Position numbers and translations under genes: made by a program
In this document: piece after piece, positions 1 through 35,639 of the stretch
How the letters are laid out: every line of letters starts with the position of its first letter
Numbering within the stretch: the first letter of the stretch is position 1
DNA from: Portunus trituberculatus
Lineage: Eukaryota; Arthropoda; Malacostraca; Decapoda; Portunidae
NCBI RefSeq assembly: GCF_017591435.1
Contig: NC_059303.1
Coordinates: 17,001,709 to 17,065,708, forward strand
Direction: 5' to 3'
DNA: 64,000 bases
The notes under the pieces: generated by a model
Told to the model about the DNA's origin: nothing
Databases searched by the model: none
What the model saw: the letters and a program-made list of their open reading frames with translations, nothing else

Positions 1-264
1 TGGTGACTGGTCTAACACGATCAAGGTGAGTTCACTGGTGGGTAACAGTAGGCCAGTTGCATAGCTTTATCTCTACGTATAGCTACTAGCCCTCTGTCCA
101 TGGGAGTCATTTGTGGGGGGACATGGAGGACGTCCCCCCGCCACATTTTTCAGACTGAAGGGGGGATATGGTTTGCCTGCCCTCCCCCAACCTCCTCTCC
201 GATATTTTGTGGTAAATTGTCCATTACTATATTGATGCATTAAGTTCTGATTTGTACACCCCCC

Positions 265-314
<50 letters not shown>

Positions 315-1483
315 AATGAGTAATTTTTGAGAGTGAAGCATTAACACAACATGGTATCACCAGCACCCCAATCTTTCCGTTCCCCACACAAGGATAGAAG
401 GCAATAAGGGGGGGGGGTAGAAATACAGTGTTAATACTTTAAAAAAGTCTTTCTCCTGCCAGTAATACTGTTAATCTGTCATGTGAAACATAAAAACACC
501 CCTAAACACCCGTTTCATTTTCATCGTTGGTCAGTCTAAGATATCTTTAAGAATATATTACCTTTTATGCCATTTCGTCTTGTAAATGCTTAAAAACACT
601 CCAAAACATACTTAAATTATTGTTGATTGTTGCACGTCACAGTTCTCAAGGGAGAGCTGAACTTAAAATTATTATCCCGTTCTGCCAAAGGTGAATGTTA
701 CATAGAAAACAAGGATTGAATGGGTAAACTAAAATAAGAGAAAACTAAAGCTGATTAGCTGGGATGCGTTGGTGTCAGATCTTGAGGAAAACCGTAATCT
801 ACCCTTATAATAAGTGCGCTGATCAACAGAAAACAAATGTTATTCACATCAAATCAATTATGTCATCAAAAAGCTACAGTATGTTTTAAATCCAGGAGCC
901 ATTTTACAGTAGACTACTACTACTTTTACTACTACCACCACTACTACTTCTACACTATTACTACTACTATTACCACTACTTATAGCAGTATACGTATTTA
1001 CTTAGCTGCTGCTGCTCCTCCTCCTCCTCCTTCTCCAGAGTTTAGGGCTCATAAGAATCTAAAAATCTTCGCAGCCCTGACAAGTGACAAGAACAACTCC
1101 AGAGTTTTCCTCCTCCTTCATCACTTGTTAGATATGACAACAAGGAGAGAACTTGTTTTCAAAACGTATGCGTGTTAATGCTTCCAATGTCAGTTTGTTA
1201 CCAGTGCTGTTCTCATCCCTCAGGACTTGCTGGAAGAAATAATCCCCAATCAACTACATAATATTAATCTAAGATCAAGACTGGAACGCGTATCGCAGTG
1301 GAAGTCTGATACTCTGATAAAACAAACAGCAACGGAGGGAAGTGGCCACGCCTGATAGGAAAGCACATCAGATAGTGCTTGCATCCCTTCTTATTCTGAG
1401 CCTCTGAAAGAAGTGTTAACGGTATATTGCCAGTTTCGTCATAAAAGTGTCAGTAAGCAATAATGTGACAATATCGCACTTCG
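1..1483. other. Upstream flank of ARB2A, no gene seen
   Basis: AT-rich unique sequence with a (GA)21 tract at 272-313, a purine-poor TAC/TAT stretch near 915-985 and CTC triplets near 1010-1035. No conserved protein or RNA gene was recognised. It may be part of a 5'-UTR intron, because the first coding exon starts at an acceptor. Confidence 0.5.
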
Positions 1484-2165
1484 GTATTATTGCAGTTTCA
1501 ACCAGTACACCACACATAACAATACACATTCTCACGGTCTACATCACACTTCTAAGAGCATTTCTAACCCCATTTTACCCTATTGGAAATTAATAATATC
1601 TTCAGAACAGAATTTAGGTTAGGTTAGGTTTGGTTTCATCACCCTAAAATCCCGCTTTCCTAGGAGGTCCCCAAGCTTGTTAGACATAGGGAAACAGAAA
1701 TATGTTAGGCTGTATTGGTTGAAACTGTAGATTTACCCGCACTTCAACTAACCAGCCCACTAATCCTGTAAAACGGACACTGACTGAATACTTCCACTTA
1801 TCTGCTTTTGTGTGTGTATGTAGTGCAGAAGTATACGAGGAAAGGAGGGAGAGGTGTAGACTGTAGACCGTATAGAGTGTGGATGAAAGAACAGGTATAC
1901 AAATGAAAGTAATTTTTTTCAGTTTTAACCAATATACCCTATCTTATATTTCTTTTTCTCTGTGTCTAACAATTTTGGGGACCTCTTGGGAAAGCGGGGT
2001 TTTAGTGTGAGAAAACCAAACCTAACTTAACCTAAATTCTGTCCTGAAGTTATTATTAATTTTCAATAGGGTAAAGTGTGGTTAGAAATGCTGGTAGAAG
2101 TGTGATCTAGACCGTGAGAATGTGTATTGTTATGTGTGGTGTATTGGTTGAAACTGCAATAATAC
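1484..2165. mobile_element. Foldback element / inverted MITE pair with about 245-bp arms
   Basis: Arm 1484-1728 is the reverse complement of 1920-2165 with roughly 90% identity by eye. Outer ends read TATTATTGCAGTTTCAACCA. The inner edge of each arm carries an inverted copy of the same motif (TTGGTTGAAACTG), so each arm looks like a complete roughly 245-bp MITE, and the pair lie head to head around a 191-bp spacer. TA at each outer edge fits a Tc1/mariner-type target, but this is not proven. Confidence 0.75.
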
Positions 2166-2476
2166 TAAATGAAGGTTTGTGTCATGGGTATCTCCTGCAA
2201 TGGCTGTGTCATTGTGAGGGTGTCAGGTTCACTGGGTGTCAGGTACAGGCAGGCAGAGATACAGATGATTCACTGATTGCTACTAAGGGAATTGCAATGT
2301 TTAGTTTGAGATCTTGCACATGTAGTTTTCAAATCGAGCATTCTTGTAAAAAAGTTTATATATAAAGTACAGCATGTGTAATGGAAAAAGCTTTAGTCGA
2401 ATATTGTGGTTCAGTGTGGAGATGGCGTAATCTAAATACTTTATTGGTGAAACCTTTTCCAGGTGACTTGTGAGTG

Positions 2477-26035
<23,559 letters not shown>

Positions 26036-26539
26036 TGGAAGGTACTCATGGGTAATGGTTGGTAGATGGGTGAAGTAAATGTAGATGATATAAAAAGGAT
26101 GGGAAGAAAAAAAAAAGTTATTTTTGAGGTAAAAGGGGAGGTTAAGAAAATGAGGAAGGATACTTAATGGGAGGTATTGATGGATATTAATTGGTAAATG
26201 GGTAAAGGAGTAATGCAGATGCTATAAAAAGGATGGGAAGAAGAAAAAGGGGCATTATTTTTTTCACTTGCATTACAGTTTGCCTAAAATTTGGCTGTGA
26301 TTTGTAGTGGGAAGTAGATCCATTGTTTTGTTGTCTGATTTATGAATAGTGATGCACCTTTGTACTACTGAATCACTGTTACTTGGTGCTTGTGTGGACC
26401 TCTCTATGTGTTGGGGATTTTTGGAGTGTGAATGGTAAGTAAAGTTGCAGAATTATGGGTTTCTGTTCTGCTTTTATTTTTGTATCTTTCAATTTTTATT
26501 ATTTTAGTTAAGTCTTTATTTCTATCTTCGTTCTATCTT

Positions 26540-27060
26540 TCTTCCTGTCATGTCTTTTCCTTACTTATTTTTTTTTCTCTCTCTTTTCTCTCTCATTTTG
26601 TCCTTTTTGTTGTTCCTTTGCCTCTTTCATATTTCCTCCACATTACTCCTCATCTTCCTTTCTTCTATTCTTCTCCTTTTTATTTCATCTTTTTTATCAT
26701 TCCTTTTCCCTCTTTCATTTTCATCTTTCCTTCTCCATATTTCCCTCCACCTTCCTTTATTTTCAATTTTTTCTTTTTCTTCATTTCATCATTCTATTGT
26801 TCCTCTTCCCTCTCATTCATTTCTCCACATCTCCCTCCACCTTCCTTCTATATTTCTCCTCTTTCCTTCATTTCATCTTTCTATCATTCCTTTTCCCTTT
26901 CATTACTATTCTCTTCTCCACATCTTCCTCCACTTACCTTTCCTCTATTTTTCTCTTTTCTCCTTCATTTCATTCTCTATCATTCCTTTTCCCTCTCATT
27001 TATACCTTTCTCTCCTCCATATCTCCCTTCAACCTTCTTCCTATCTTTTGTTCATGTGCT
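26540..27060 (+). repeat. Pyrimidine-rich minisatellite, about 90-105-bp unit, 4-5 copies
   Basis: Recurrent phrases CTCCACATCTCCCTCCACCT, TTCATTTCATCTTTCTATCA and TTCCTTTTCCCTCTCATT. It lies 0.5 kb after the ARB2A stop and may be in the 3'-UTR. Confidence 0.75.
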
Positions 27061-27529
27061 ATAATCTTCCTTCTTTCCTGTTTTGGCCCTTGGTGTTCCT
27101 TAGGTCACAACACTTGCTTACTGCAGACTTAAGTGGTTGAGATGTGGATGGTTTTAGAGACTTAAATTGTGGTAGTGCTGGTGAAGAAAACCTGTACTGG
27201 AAAGGCTCTGCAGTTTTTACTTACATAATAGTAATTTGTTAATTTTAAGGTGATTTATAGTGTTAATTTGTGAAAGTGTGAGGTTATTGATGGATATATG
27301 CTTCATCTTGGCTTATTTTGTGCTTCCAAGTTGCGTTCTTAATTTTTTATTCATTTTAAATCCAGATAGTTTAAGGTGTTTTATTATAAGCATGTAGTTG
27401 CTTAGTAAAATGTAACATATTATTGAGCATTGATTAGTGTTTTTAAGATAGCTAAGCTTGTTATTTTTATCACATTCAGCAACAAGATTTTTATTCCAGA
27501 GATTTAAGTGCCTTGAATTTCCTTTATTT

Positions 27530-27965
27530 CATTCCAGAATTGTGATTAGGTAAGGAAGTATTGTGTTTTTTTTTTAGTCTACTCTGGTCTAATTCATTGT
27601 GACTTACTGTACTTTCATTCTTTCATTATCTACATTACTCATAAACATCATTACTTCATTTATGATACGGTAAGGAAATATTGTCTCTATTAGTCTGGTC
27701 TGGTCTACTTCATTGTGACACTGTACTTTCAGTCTTCCATCATCTACATTACTCGTAAGCATCATTACTCTATTAATAGCAGTTTCATTCACTCTGGTCT
27801 ACATCTTTACTGGCTGCTTTCATTCTTCTATCATCAACTTCCCTCATAAACTTCATTACTTTAATCTTAGTTTCATTGACTCAGTGTTCTAATCATTTAT
27901 CTCTCCCTCATAAAACTTAATTTCTTTGTTAGTAGTAGTTTCATTGATTCAGTGTCCTAATTATC
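27530..27965 (+). repeat. Degenerate minisatellite, about 120-bp unit, about 4 copies
   Basis: Repeated phrases TAGTCTGGTCTGGTCTACTT, CATTGTGACACTGTACTTTC and CATCTACATTACTCATAA. Confidence 0.65.
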
Positions 27966-28292
27966 TCATCCTCTTCTCCATAAACTTCTCTATATTCTTA
28001 GTCTATATCTCATTGTCCTAATCTCACACACTAGACATCTTTACAATCCATCTCAGTCTCTGCTCTGAACCCTCCACCAGGGCACCATCACCTGTCAACA
28101 CCAGCACACAGGGCCCACAGACAAGGCCAGCCTGTCCCTCAGTGCTCCTCTCTCCACACCTGACCTCCTTCAACTCACTCTTCCAATATTTTACCTCTAG
28201 TCTCTCCTTTCATCTTTGTTTCCCTCCAACATCCATCTTCCAGCTCTCAGATTTACTCACATCCTTTCCCCTTTACTCTCACATTTACTGCA

Positions 28293-28502
28293 TTAACACC
28301 TTCAGTACCATGACACGTTTCCATCTTCAATCTGCTTAGTATTTGGTGATTTTATACAGCTTCAGAAACTTATATGGGGGAATAAGATAGTGAAGACTGT
28401 AGCCATTAATCTTCTGACCTTCATAGACCCTTCCTAATGTCATTAAAATGGTCTAATCACAACCAAGACTTAAGGTAAAAATGTATTCCAGTACTGGTTT
28501 AA
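28293..28502 (+). mobile_element. Family A TTAA MITE, full length (210 bp)
   Basis: TTAACACCTTCAGTACCATG at the left and CCAGTACTGGTTTAA at the right. The body phrases CTGCTTAGTATTTGGTGATT and CATTAATCTTCTGACCTTCA are shared by all copies. Confidence 0.85.
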
Positions 28503-28909
28503 CCAATATAGTTCAAGAAAATTTAATCTATCTTTTCTTTATTTGCTTTATATCTTCCCAGGACCAATGGAAACATAAGAGGGTTCCAGTTTTCTCCAGT
28601 TTACTCCTTTCTGTCTCCTCTTACATGCAGAGAATACAGGAATATTAACTGAAGTCTTGTGTTTTGTGGCAAACTTTATTATTTAATTGTCCTGTCAGTC
28701 TGTCTACACCACAGCACAGCACAAGTATAGTACAGTGTGATGGGTGCTGGTAGGTGCTGGAGTCACTGCATCCTCCAACCAAGTAATGTTGATGATAGTA
28801 ATAAGAGTGTGATGATAATAATGATACGAGCAAAAATGACAATTTGTTTATACATAACCAGTTTTACCCTTCAGGTTGTGATGGAGATAATGTCTATTTT
28901 CTGAGAGCG

Positions 28910-28911
<2 letters not shown>

Positions 28912-28998
<87 letters not shown>
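28912..28998 (+). repeat. (CA)n microsatellite, 87 bp
   Basis: Pure AC dinucleotides in the intergenic region. Confidence 0.96.
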
Positions 28999-28999
<1 letters not shown>

Positions 29000-29000
<1 letters not shown>

Positions 29001-30032
29001 GTTGGTGCTGGCGTATATTAACAAGTTTGCAGGCTTGATAATAGTGAGGGGGAGTGGGAGGGTCAGTACACTATTGGGGAGGACTGAACACTGCACCACA
29101 TGTCCGGGGTGAGAGTGGAGGGTGAAGGCAGCAGCATGAGTGAGATGAGAAGGGACAAGTGTGTGCTGCGGCATTGAGAGGATAAAACCTAAAACGAAAG
29201 CTGCAGGCAGGGTTGCACGTGCTTGTTCCTGATGTGGGTTAAGGAATGCGGACTGAGTTAAGGTGTGGATGGCGAGGACAAGGCTGGGTAGGCCATTGGA
29301 GGGAGGTGGCAGACTGAGGTGGGTCGGGGCAGGGGGGGGGGCGGTGAAGGTGTGAATTATGGGCAGGCATCGTTGGCCTAGAACTCTAGATAAAGACTCA
29401 AGTGAACTGGTTTTGGCTGTCGAGATGTTACTTGTGATTGGCGTTGACTTTATTAGTATAGTGTGAATCATTGTTAAAACCAGTGAAAAATTTATTACGA
29501 GAGCGGGGAAGGATGAGGTCAGGTTAAGTGGACGTTGCTGGTGTTAGATTGGTGAGGGGGCAAGACAAGGCACCAGTACGCTTAACACTCAAGACCACAA
29601 CCTCCATTCCTGTAGTAAGATCAGTGTCTCTTGACTGACGCCCAGCACCTTTTCACCGCTACAGCGTGAAGGAAACAAAGGGAGCCAACGAGGGATGGCA
29701 TGGGGGAACTGGCGGGTCGTGAAGTGCGGGCTGGATGGGTGGGAGCCTGGGTGTCGCTGTAGGGGAGGGAGGGCAGCGAGGGCAGTACATACACTACACG
29801 GCTGCAGCAGGTCTGAGGCCGTGACCTGTGCGGGGTGAGGGGTGAGGGGTGAGGGGGCCGGCACACACAACTTTCACCGCAACCAGGACGACGGTGGGAA
29901 GTCGATCACCGTGAGGTAGTAGGGGGGGAGGAGGAACTGATGGGGGCGGAGGGATGGGGGATGGCGATCACCTGGGAGGAGGGAGGGAGTCGTGAGACCA
30001 CATTCTTGGTGCCCCTCACTGTGACCTCCGAC

Positions 30033-30076
<44 letters not shown>

Positions 30077-30370
30077 CGCTGGCTGTGGTTCCTATGTCGT
30101 GTTCTCCTGTGAATATACTAGAGTGTTCCTTCCTTTCCTCCACTCATACCTCCACCTCTACGCCTTATCATTCCACCCTCCTTCCCGCATCTTCCTCCTG
30201 CACTCTACACTCTCTCTCTCTCTGGGCTCTTCGACGTCCTGCGCAGCTCACCGCCTCGCCTCTGCCACTTGAGCGTTCCTGGCACACGACCGCTCTGCTG
30301 GCATTAGACTGACCTTTCTTTATCAATTATTTAGTGTTCTTTTTACTGGGGCACTAATTTATAAAGTTTA

Positions 30371-30432
<62 letters not shown>

Positions 30433-31729
30433 TCCTTTGTTGTTTCATTATTCCTTGTTGAGTCGATTTTCTCTGTACTTTCCAGTTTATTATGTGTTAA
30501 AAAGAAATGAAAGAAAAAAAATCCTCCTTAATTTTCCTCCCACGTTATGTTGGTAGCTTGATTGATTCACTTTACCAGTCTCCACTCAACAGTATTAAGT
30601 TAAACCAACAGCTCTTCTTTATTTCATCCAAAGCTTCCATGTTACATATTAGTTGCCTCTCTAGTTGAATGTTTAAAATCACATTTAAATATTCTCTGCT
30701 GGCGCCAAATGGCTTGATTTGCTTCTGAAAATTGTCACTGTGTGGTTTGCTTGAGTCGAGTCAGCTTCAGTGAACCGTCGTGAAACTTGCTGTTCCTTCT
30801 GTGGTGAGGAGCGTAGTCAACCAACCTTTCATTTATAATATTTATTTAGAGTACTTTTAGTTAAGCAAATATATTCACTACAATCACATCATGACTGCTG
30901 ATAATGTATCTGGACTTACACGTGTTGATAACCAGTAAATCAATCCACCAGCATTACTTAGTGGTTTGCAGTGAGGGGCGGAGGCACGCTGCTCGGAATA
31001 CTCAACACCGCAGCAACCAGATGTGTCCAGTGAGCCGGTGTGAGCGTCGTGCGGGACTAACCAGAAGCAAGGACAAGTTATTAGTGAAGAGATTTATGAG
31101 TGATACCAACACAGCCCAGGAAAACCAGAAGTGTCAGTAAAGTAGTATCATAGGTCAGTGAGTGAGTGACACGAGAGACTAATGGATGTGGTGAAGTGCA
31201 GCATCTCTCGTCTATGACCGTTGTCTGGGTGATCTTTTCATTACCGCTGGCCAGTAAGACGGTGGTCCTTGAGCGATCTTATGCTGAACACCTAAATTCT
31301 ACTGGTGAGAGGATAGGTAAAAAGACCCTTGAGTTCTGCATAAACCATTATCAGTGTTCCGTTATAACCAGTGAGTGGTCATTGAGTGTAGTGTTTATAC
31401 CCGCCCACAGGCACTCCATTGTCACTGATGAAGACGTGACCTGTGACCTGTGAGTACCTTTGTGTGTCTATCTTTTAACTATATGGAACAGGAGCTGTGC
31501 TGCTGTGGTGAGTGTTGTAACCTGGTCCTTCGAACAGTGATATCTCTTTAAGATTATTATTGTTGGTTGTGGTTCAGTTCCTCCTTCCGATACAGGTGGC
31601 TGTGTATTGCAGTAGTACTGTATTTGTATGAGTAACATTTTGAAGTAAATTGTGTTGAAAGTGTTGCCATGATTTGGTAATTATGTTTCGTGGAAGGTTG
31701 TGTTGTTAATGACGTGTAGCAACTGACAT

Positions 31730-31730
<1 letters not shown>
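29000..31730. other. Intergenic, no gene recognised
   Basis: Mixed composition, with (GT)n at 30035-30075 and 30372-30431. Several 60-200-codon open frames show no recognisable domain. GC-rich 29040-30000 may be a distal regulatory or UTR segment. Confidence 0.45.

Positions 31731-31777
<47 letters not shown>
31731..31777 (+). repeat. (CT)n microsatellite
   Basis: 47 bp of pure CT. Confidence 0.95.
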
Positions 31778-31781
<4 letters not shown>

Positions 31782-32037
31782 AAGTTGATGTTGGTGGAGG
31801 TGGATAAAAGGACGTTTTACAACAGAATTTTTGAGATCATTTATTTAAGAGAAAACGTACTGTTTGTGTCTACGACACCTGTGTAGCCTAAGTACAAACA
31901 ACATGGATGACGTCACGGTTGTCACACACCTAGGACGCTCACACGGGCAGCGCTGCCAACGCAGTGGTGGGCTAACACGCCTCTGGAGGAAGTGTTACTA
32001 ACGCTGTGCAGCCCCGCCCGTGCATCTTTGTACACTT

Positions 32038-32165
32038 GTTGGTGGCACCTGTACACGCGGTGGCACCCGTACACTAGGCAGCGGCACCTGTATACTTGAT
32101 AGCGGCACTTGTACCCTTGGTAGAAGTATCTGTACCCTTGACGGCGGCACCCGCTCACACGACGG
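32038..32165 (+). repeat. 21-bp minisatellite, 6 copies
   Basis: The unit GGCACCTGTACACTTGGYAG C keeps a 21-bp (7-codon) period and stays open in more than one frame. It is 1.7 kb downstream of the svp stop. Confidence 0.85.
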
Positions 32166-32776
32166 CCTCGCACGCATGGGGCCTCACTGCAGCCTCGTGC
32201 GTCCTCACAGGGGCGAGGCAACAGACAAAACATTTAGCACACAGTGGTGGTGCCTGCCCAGGGTGGGTCCACTCCCCTTCCCCGCCTCCGCTCGCACCCC
32301 GCCGCCGCGCGAGGCTCCTCGAGCGTCAGCACCCTCACGGCGAGTGCTGGAGTGATACTGAGAAGACTGCGAGCCTGGCAGACTGAGCCAGAGAGGCTCA
32401 GCGGGTGGGCGTCCCCCAGGGTGGGCAGGTGATGAGCGGGGATGTGGGGCGGACGAGTGCAGAACACATCCTGTCTTGTGCACTCTACTGCTGTATGTTT
32501 TGATTCATTGGATATGTGATTCAGATTCGTCAAATCTTTACAGTGGAATTCAGGACCACAAGTCAAGTGTTTCCTGCCGCTTCCCGCCGGTGGACATCTT
32601 AACAGTGAGACACGTGATCTGGATGGGTTTTGGGATGAAGGTCAGTACAAAATTTGAGATTGTCCCCAACTCTGCCTTCCAAAACAGGGAAAAATCTACC
32701 ATACCGGGACAATGGCTAGAACACCTGGTCTAGCGTGTCCGCCCTGGCTTCCGTCGCCGCCCTCGCCGTTAGCCCT

Positions 32777-32779
<3 letters not shown>

Positions 32780-32812
<33 letters not shown>
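32780..32812 (+). repeat. (GT)n microsatellite in a GC-rich block
   Basis: Pure TG run inside the GC-rich 32000-33900 block downstream of svp. Confidence 0.93.
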
Positions 32813-32829
32813 AGAGAGAGGGAGATACA

Positions 32830-33898
32830 TGGTGATGTGTGCGTGGTGGGAGGGGGTTGGTGGGGCCGGGCCTGCGATCGGGCGTGCAGCGAGGGCCAGG
32901 GCGGCAGGTCATCTGTACACGTGGAGGTGCTGCCGATTGGCCACGCACCTCGACCCGAGTATAAAAGTTACTTACATTGTAATATATACAAAATATACAG
33001 ATCCGAAAAAAAAGGTAACTGCTCATTGTGACGTTGGTGTTGTCCTGCACGCGTTTATCACATTCACGGGGCAGCTGCTGCGGGCTGTGCATCTGGCGCC
33101 GCGCGAGCCACCCCTGCCAGCACCTGTTCTCGCGCTCAGTCCTCTTTGAAAAAATACCAAACTCGTCGTTTTCGTTTGTTTCCCTGCGTAACTCGCGGAA
33201 CGTTTATCATTGTGTTTCACAAACTCGTTTAACATCATAACGTTAGGTTGTCCCATTGGCAACGGTCACTGAATGTGTGCAGTGGTAGTATTAGTAGTAG
33301 GATCACCGGAGTCTTGCCACCACTGAGTGTCGGCGCAGAATGGACGCCAGTCTGTGGTGGCTGCGTGGACTGTGTCAGCGGGGCCTTGCAGCCTCACCCC
33401 GCCCCGCCGCATCACAGTAGCCGCCCTCCATTGCCTCCTCCTGGCGCCCCACTAAGTGTCCTGGCGCCGCGGCTCCACTCTCACTCCGTCTTCCCACCTC
33501 GGCAGCAACTGGAAGAATCCTGCGACTTGCACCATACTCATGCTGGGGTGCAGTATGGGAGGGAGGAATCTCTTCGTTGACATGGGCACGCTGAATCCCC
33601 GCACTGAAGGTTGGAGAGGCCCAGCATCCCTGGTGCCCTGCGTGGGCGTAGGGGAGAGGGGGGGCGGTGAGGGTGGTGGCGGAGGATGGGAGGGACTTCC
33701 CTCAGCGGTTCATCACCGAAAGGTTGTGGAGAGTGTGGGGAGCTGGAAGGAGGACACCGGTGGAGTGTGTGTGTGGGCCGAAGTCTGGGCGTGAGCGACG
33801 GACGTGAGGGCGTGGGCGGCGGAGGAGAGGGCATGGGAGGCGGCTGAGGTGGGCACGTTTCCTGGAGTGAGGCCTGGATTCGTGCCCAGAGCCGCCTG
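32830..33898 (-). other. svp: Probable svp 3'-UTR / downstream flank
   Basis: GC-rich unique sequence directly after the svp stop on the reverse strand. Overlapping open frames show no known domain. The 3'-UTR extent cannot be set, because no clear polyadenylation signal was seen. Confidence 0.35.
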
Positions 33899-33953
33899 TC
33901 ACATGCTGCCCATGTAGGGCCAGTTGAAGGTCGATCCTGAGAGCAGCATGTCC
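33899..33953 (-). CDS. svp: svp last coding exon (RDMLLSGSTFNWPYMGSM)
   Basis: On the reverse strand the acceptor AATTCCACAG ends at 33954. The 55-nt coding part completes the split Arg and encodes RDMLLSGSTFNWPYMGSM with TGA at 33901-33899. Drosophila svp ends in a similar DMLLSG-x-SFSWPY-PSM, so the stop is well placed. The 3'-UTR extends to lower coordinates; I saw no clear AATAAA on this strand in the next 0.9 kb. Confidence 0.92.
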
Positions 33954-34325
33954 CTGTGGAATTAAAAGCACCAATGTTAATCGAGGAATGAGACACACCA
34001 GCATCAATGGAGGGTTAGGACACGCAAAACATTTAATCTCGACTCCTCCATCACAAATATAATAATTTCGTAGTTCACAGTGAAGCAAACAGAGGCGCCG
34101 CTCACCTGATGAGGGTTTCGATGGGGGTCTTGCCAACCAGTCTGACAAAGAAGAGCTGCTCTATAACAGTGGAAGAGACGGTGCGCAGCGAGGGCAGGCG
34201 GAGCAGTAGCTTCCCGAACCGAGTGGGTTGGTTGGGGTACTGTGTCCTGCAGTACTCCTCCAGGGCACACTGGGACTTCTCCTGTAGCCCTTCGATGTGG
34301 GAGAGGTCGCTCAGCCCGCACGCAT
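33899..34325 (-). CDS. svp: COUP-TF / seven-up (NR2F) nuclear receptor, last two exons (C-terminal ligand-binding domain)
   Basis: The 3' end of an orphan nuclear receptor gene of the NR2F family. These are ligand-regulated-type transcription factors that bind direct repeats of AGGTCA and heterodimerise with RXR/USP; Drosophila seven-up controls photoreceptor fate, neuroblast timing and heart patterning. The reverse strand encodes 90 C-terminal residues running from ACGLSDLSHIEGLQEKSQCA to SGSTFNWPYMGSM. They are near identical to COUP-TF and svp, including the helix 10/11 dimerisation region (RFGKLLLRLPSLRTVSS) and AF-2 helix 12 (IETLIRDMLL). The DNA-binding domain and helices 1-9 are not in the window, so the gene is partial here and should continue beyond 64000. 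Confidence 0.93.
34106..34325 (-). CDS. svp: svp penultimate exon (helices about 9-11 of the ligand-binding domain)
   Basis: Read on the reverse strand, the acceptor CTTCCGGCAG precedes 34325 and the donor ATCAG|GTGAGC ends at 34106. The 220-nt exon starts in phase 1 (the split Asp of DACGLSD). It encodes EKSQCALEEYCRTQYPNQPT, then RFGKLLLRLPSLRTVSS and VIEQLFFVRLVGKTPIETLI. The DACGLSD boundary coincides with the NR2F1/NR2F2 intron position (known for vertebrates). Confidence 0.93.
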
Positions 34326-34884
34326 CTGCCGGAAGAATGAAACATTAGTGGGAGTTGTTCTTTAGTGACACACGACTAAACATCGTTCATACTTATTGCT
34401 TCGAGAGAAAGTTCGTAACAGATGCATTATAAAAACTGGAATACAGGCGTATGGAACAAAAGTAACAGAAAATAAGATATGATTAAAAACAAAATAAAAA
34501 AGAATTGAAAATAAATCAATAAAGAATAGTAGGAAATTCGTACAACAGTAAAGAAAACACTATATCGCAGTGCAGCCAGAGCAGGTAATTCAGCCCAACA
34601 AGTAGCAAGAGCCGCACACCTGAAGTATAGATCACCGCCGCTTCCTATCCATCAGCGGCTCTTGTGGCGGAGTGAAATATGCTGTGTAACAATTTATCAC
34701 CATTGTAATTCAAATCACCGACCACTGACTGGAAGAAAGGCAAGCAGGTTTAGTGGTAAATAAGTGAGGCTGCCTACACGCTGTTCACTCCACGCCCACT
34801 GCCAACAGAGCAATGCCGCTTTCCACCGCCTTCCCCACCACCTATTCTCACCATCTCCCTCTCCCACTACTCTCTGTTCGTAGC

Positions 34885-35285
34885 CTGTATTTAGAAACGC
34901 CTTGCTTTCTCGCCACGATTTTTCCAGAGATGATTAGCCGTGTTGTCAAGAGTATTTCTCCTGTTCGTAAGGCAGAAATCTTGTTTAATATGTCACTAGG
35001 ACCGTAAAAACACCCTTAACCCTTTCAGTACCATGACGCATTTCCATATTCATTCTGCTTACTATTTGGTGATGTTATACAGCTTCAGAAACTTATGTGA
35101 GGATCAAAATATTAAAGACTGTGGCCATTAATCTTCTGACCTCCATAGACTCTTCCTAATGTTAATAAAATGGTATAATTGTACACAAATCTCAAGGTAA
35201 AAATGTGTCGCAGTATTGAAGGAGTTAAAATCATTATATGTTCAACTATAACCATTTGAAAGTAGCGTTTTGAAATACGGTCCAA
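34885..35285 (-). mobile_element. Family B element interrupted by family A
   Basis: The family B left part (TTTAGAAACGCCTTGCTTTC .. GTAAAAACACCC) ends at TTAA 35016. Family A occupies 35016-35228. The right part resumes at 35229 (CATTTGAAAGTAGCGTTTTG). Confidence 0.78.
35016..35228 (+). mobile_element. Family A TTAA MITE inserted in family B
   Basis: TTAACCCTTTCAGTACCATG at the left; read inward from the right, TTAACTCCTTCAATACTGCG. Inverted termini extend about 28 bp (GAC-RC-RTTT). Confidence 0.88.
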
Positions 35286-35639
35286 GAAATTTAACATCCA
35301 CTAGTTTCTGCTCCCCATCCCCACCACCACCACCACCACCACCACCACCACTACCCAGAGCTTTCAGCTTCACAAGGCGGCACTCAAATCCGTCATAACC
35401 TTCGCTGTGTGGTCATAACTTGCTCCAGGGAAGAGAGAGACGTGGTTAAGCCGGAGTTATGTATTACTCTCCCGTGAGGAAACCGAGGGAACGCGGAGCA
35501 CTGAGGCGTGAGGGAGTGATCCTTGAAAACGTAATTGCAGTCATGGTGGAGTTGAGACAAGGGAGGTGAGGCGCCGCACGTCAGAGATTGGAACCGTGCG
35601 TCCGTCACCGCCTCGAGATACTGACAGATAAGAAAGCAA

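Noticed and set aside
28912..29471. 207-codon reverse frame across the CA array
   Set aside because: It depends on a Val-Cys run from the (CA)n array; the remainder has no recognisable domain.
33023..33580. Extra svp coding exon downstream of the stop
   Set aside because: The last exon ends with the family-typical C-terminus and a stop; frames further downstream have no receptor similarity.
34004..34345. Reverse-strand 113-codon frame over the svp exon
   Set aside because: It is the wrong frame of the svp exon; the COUP-TF reading is in another frame and is near identical to known receptors.
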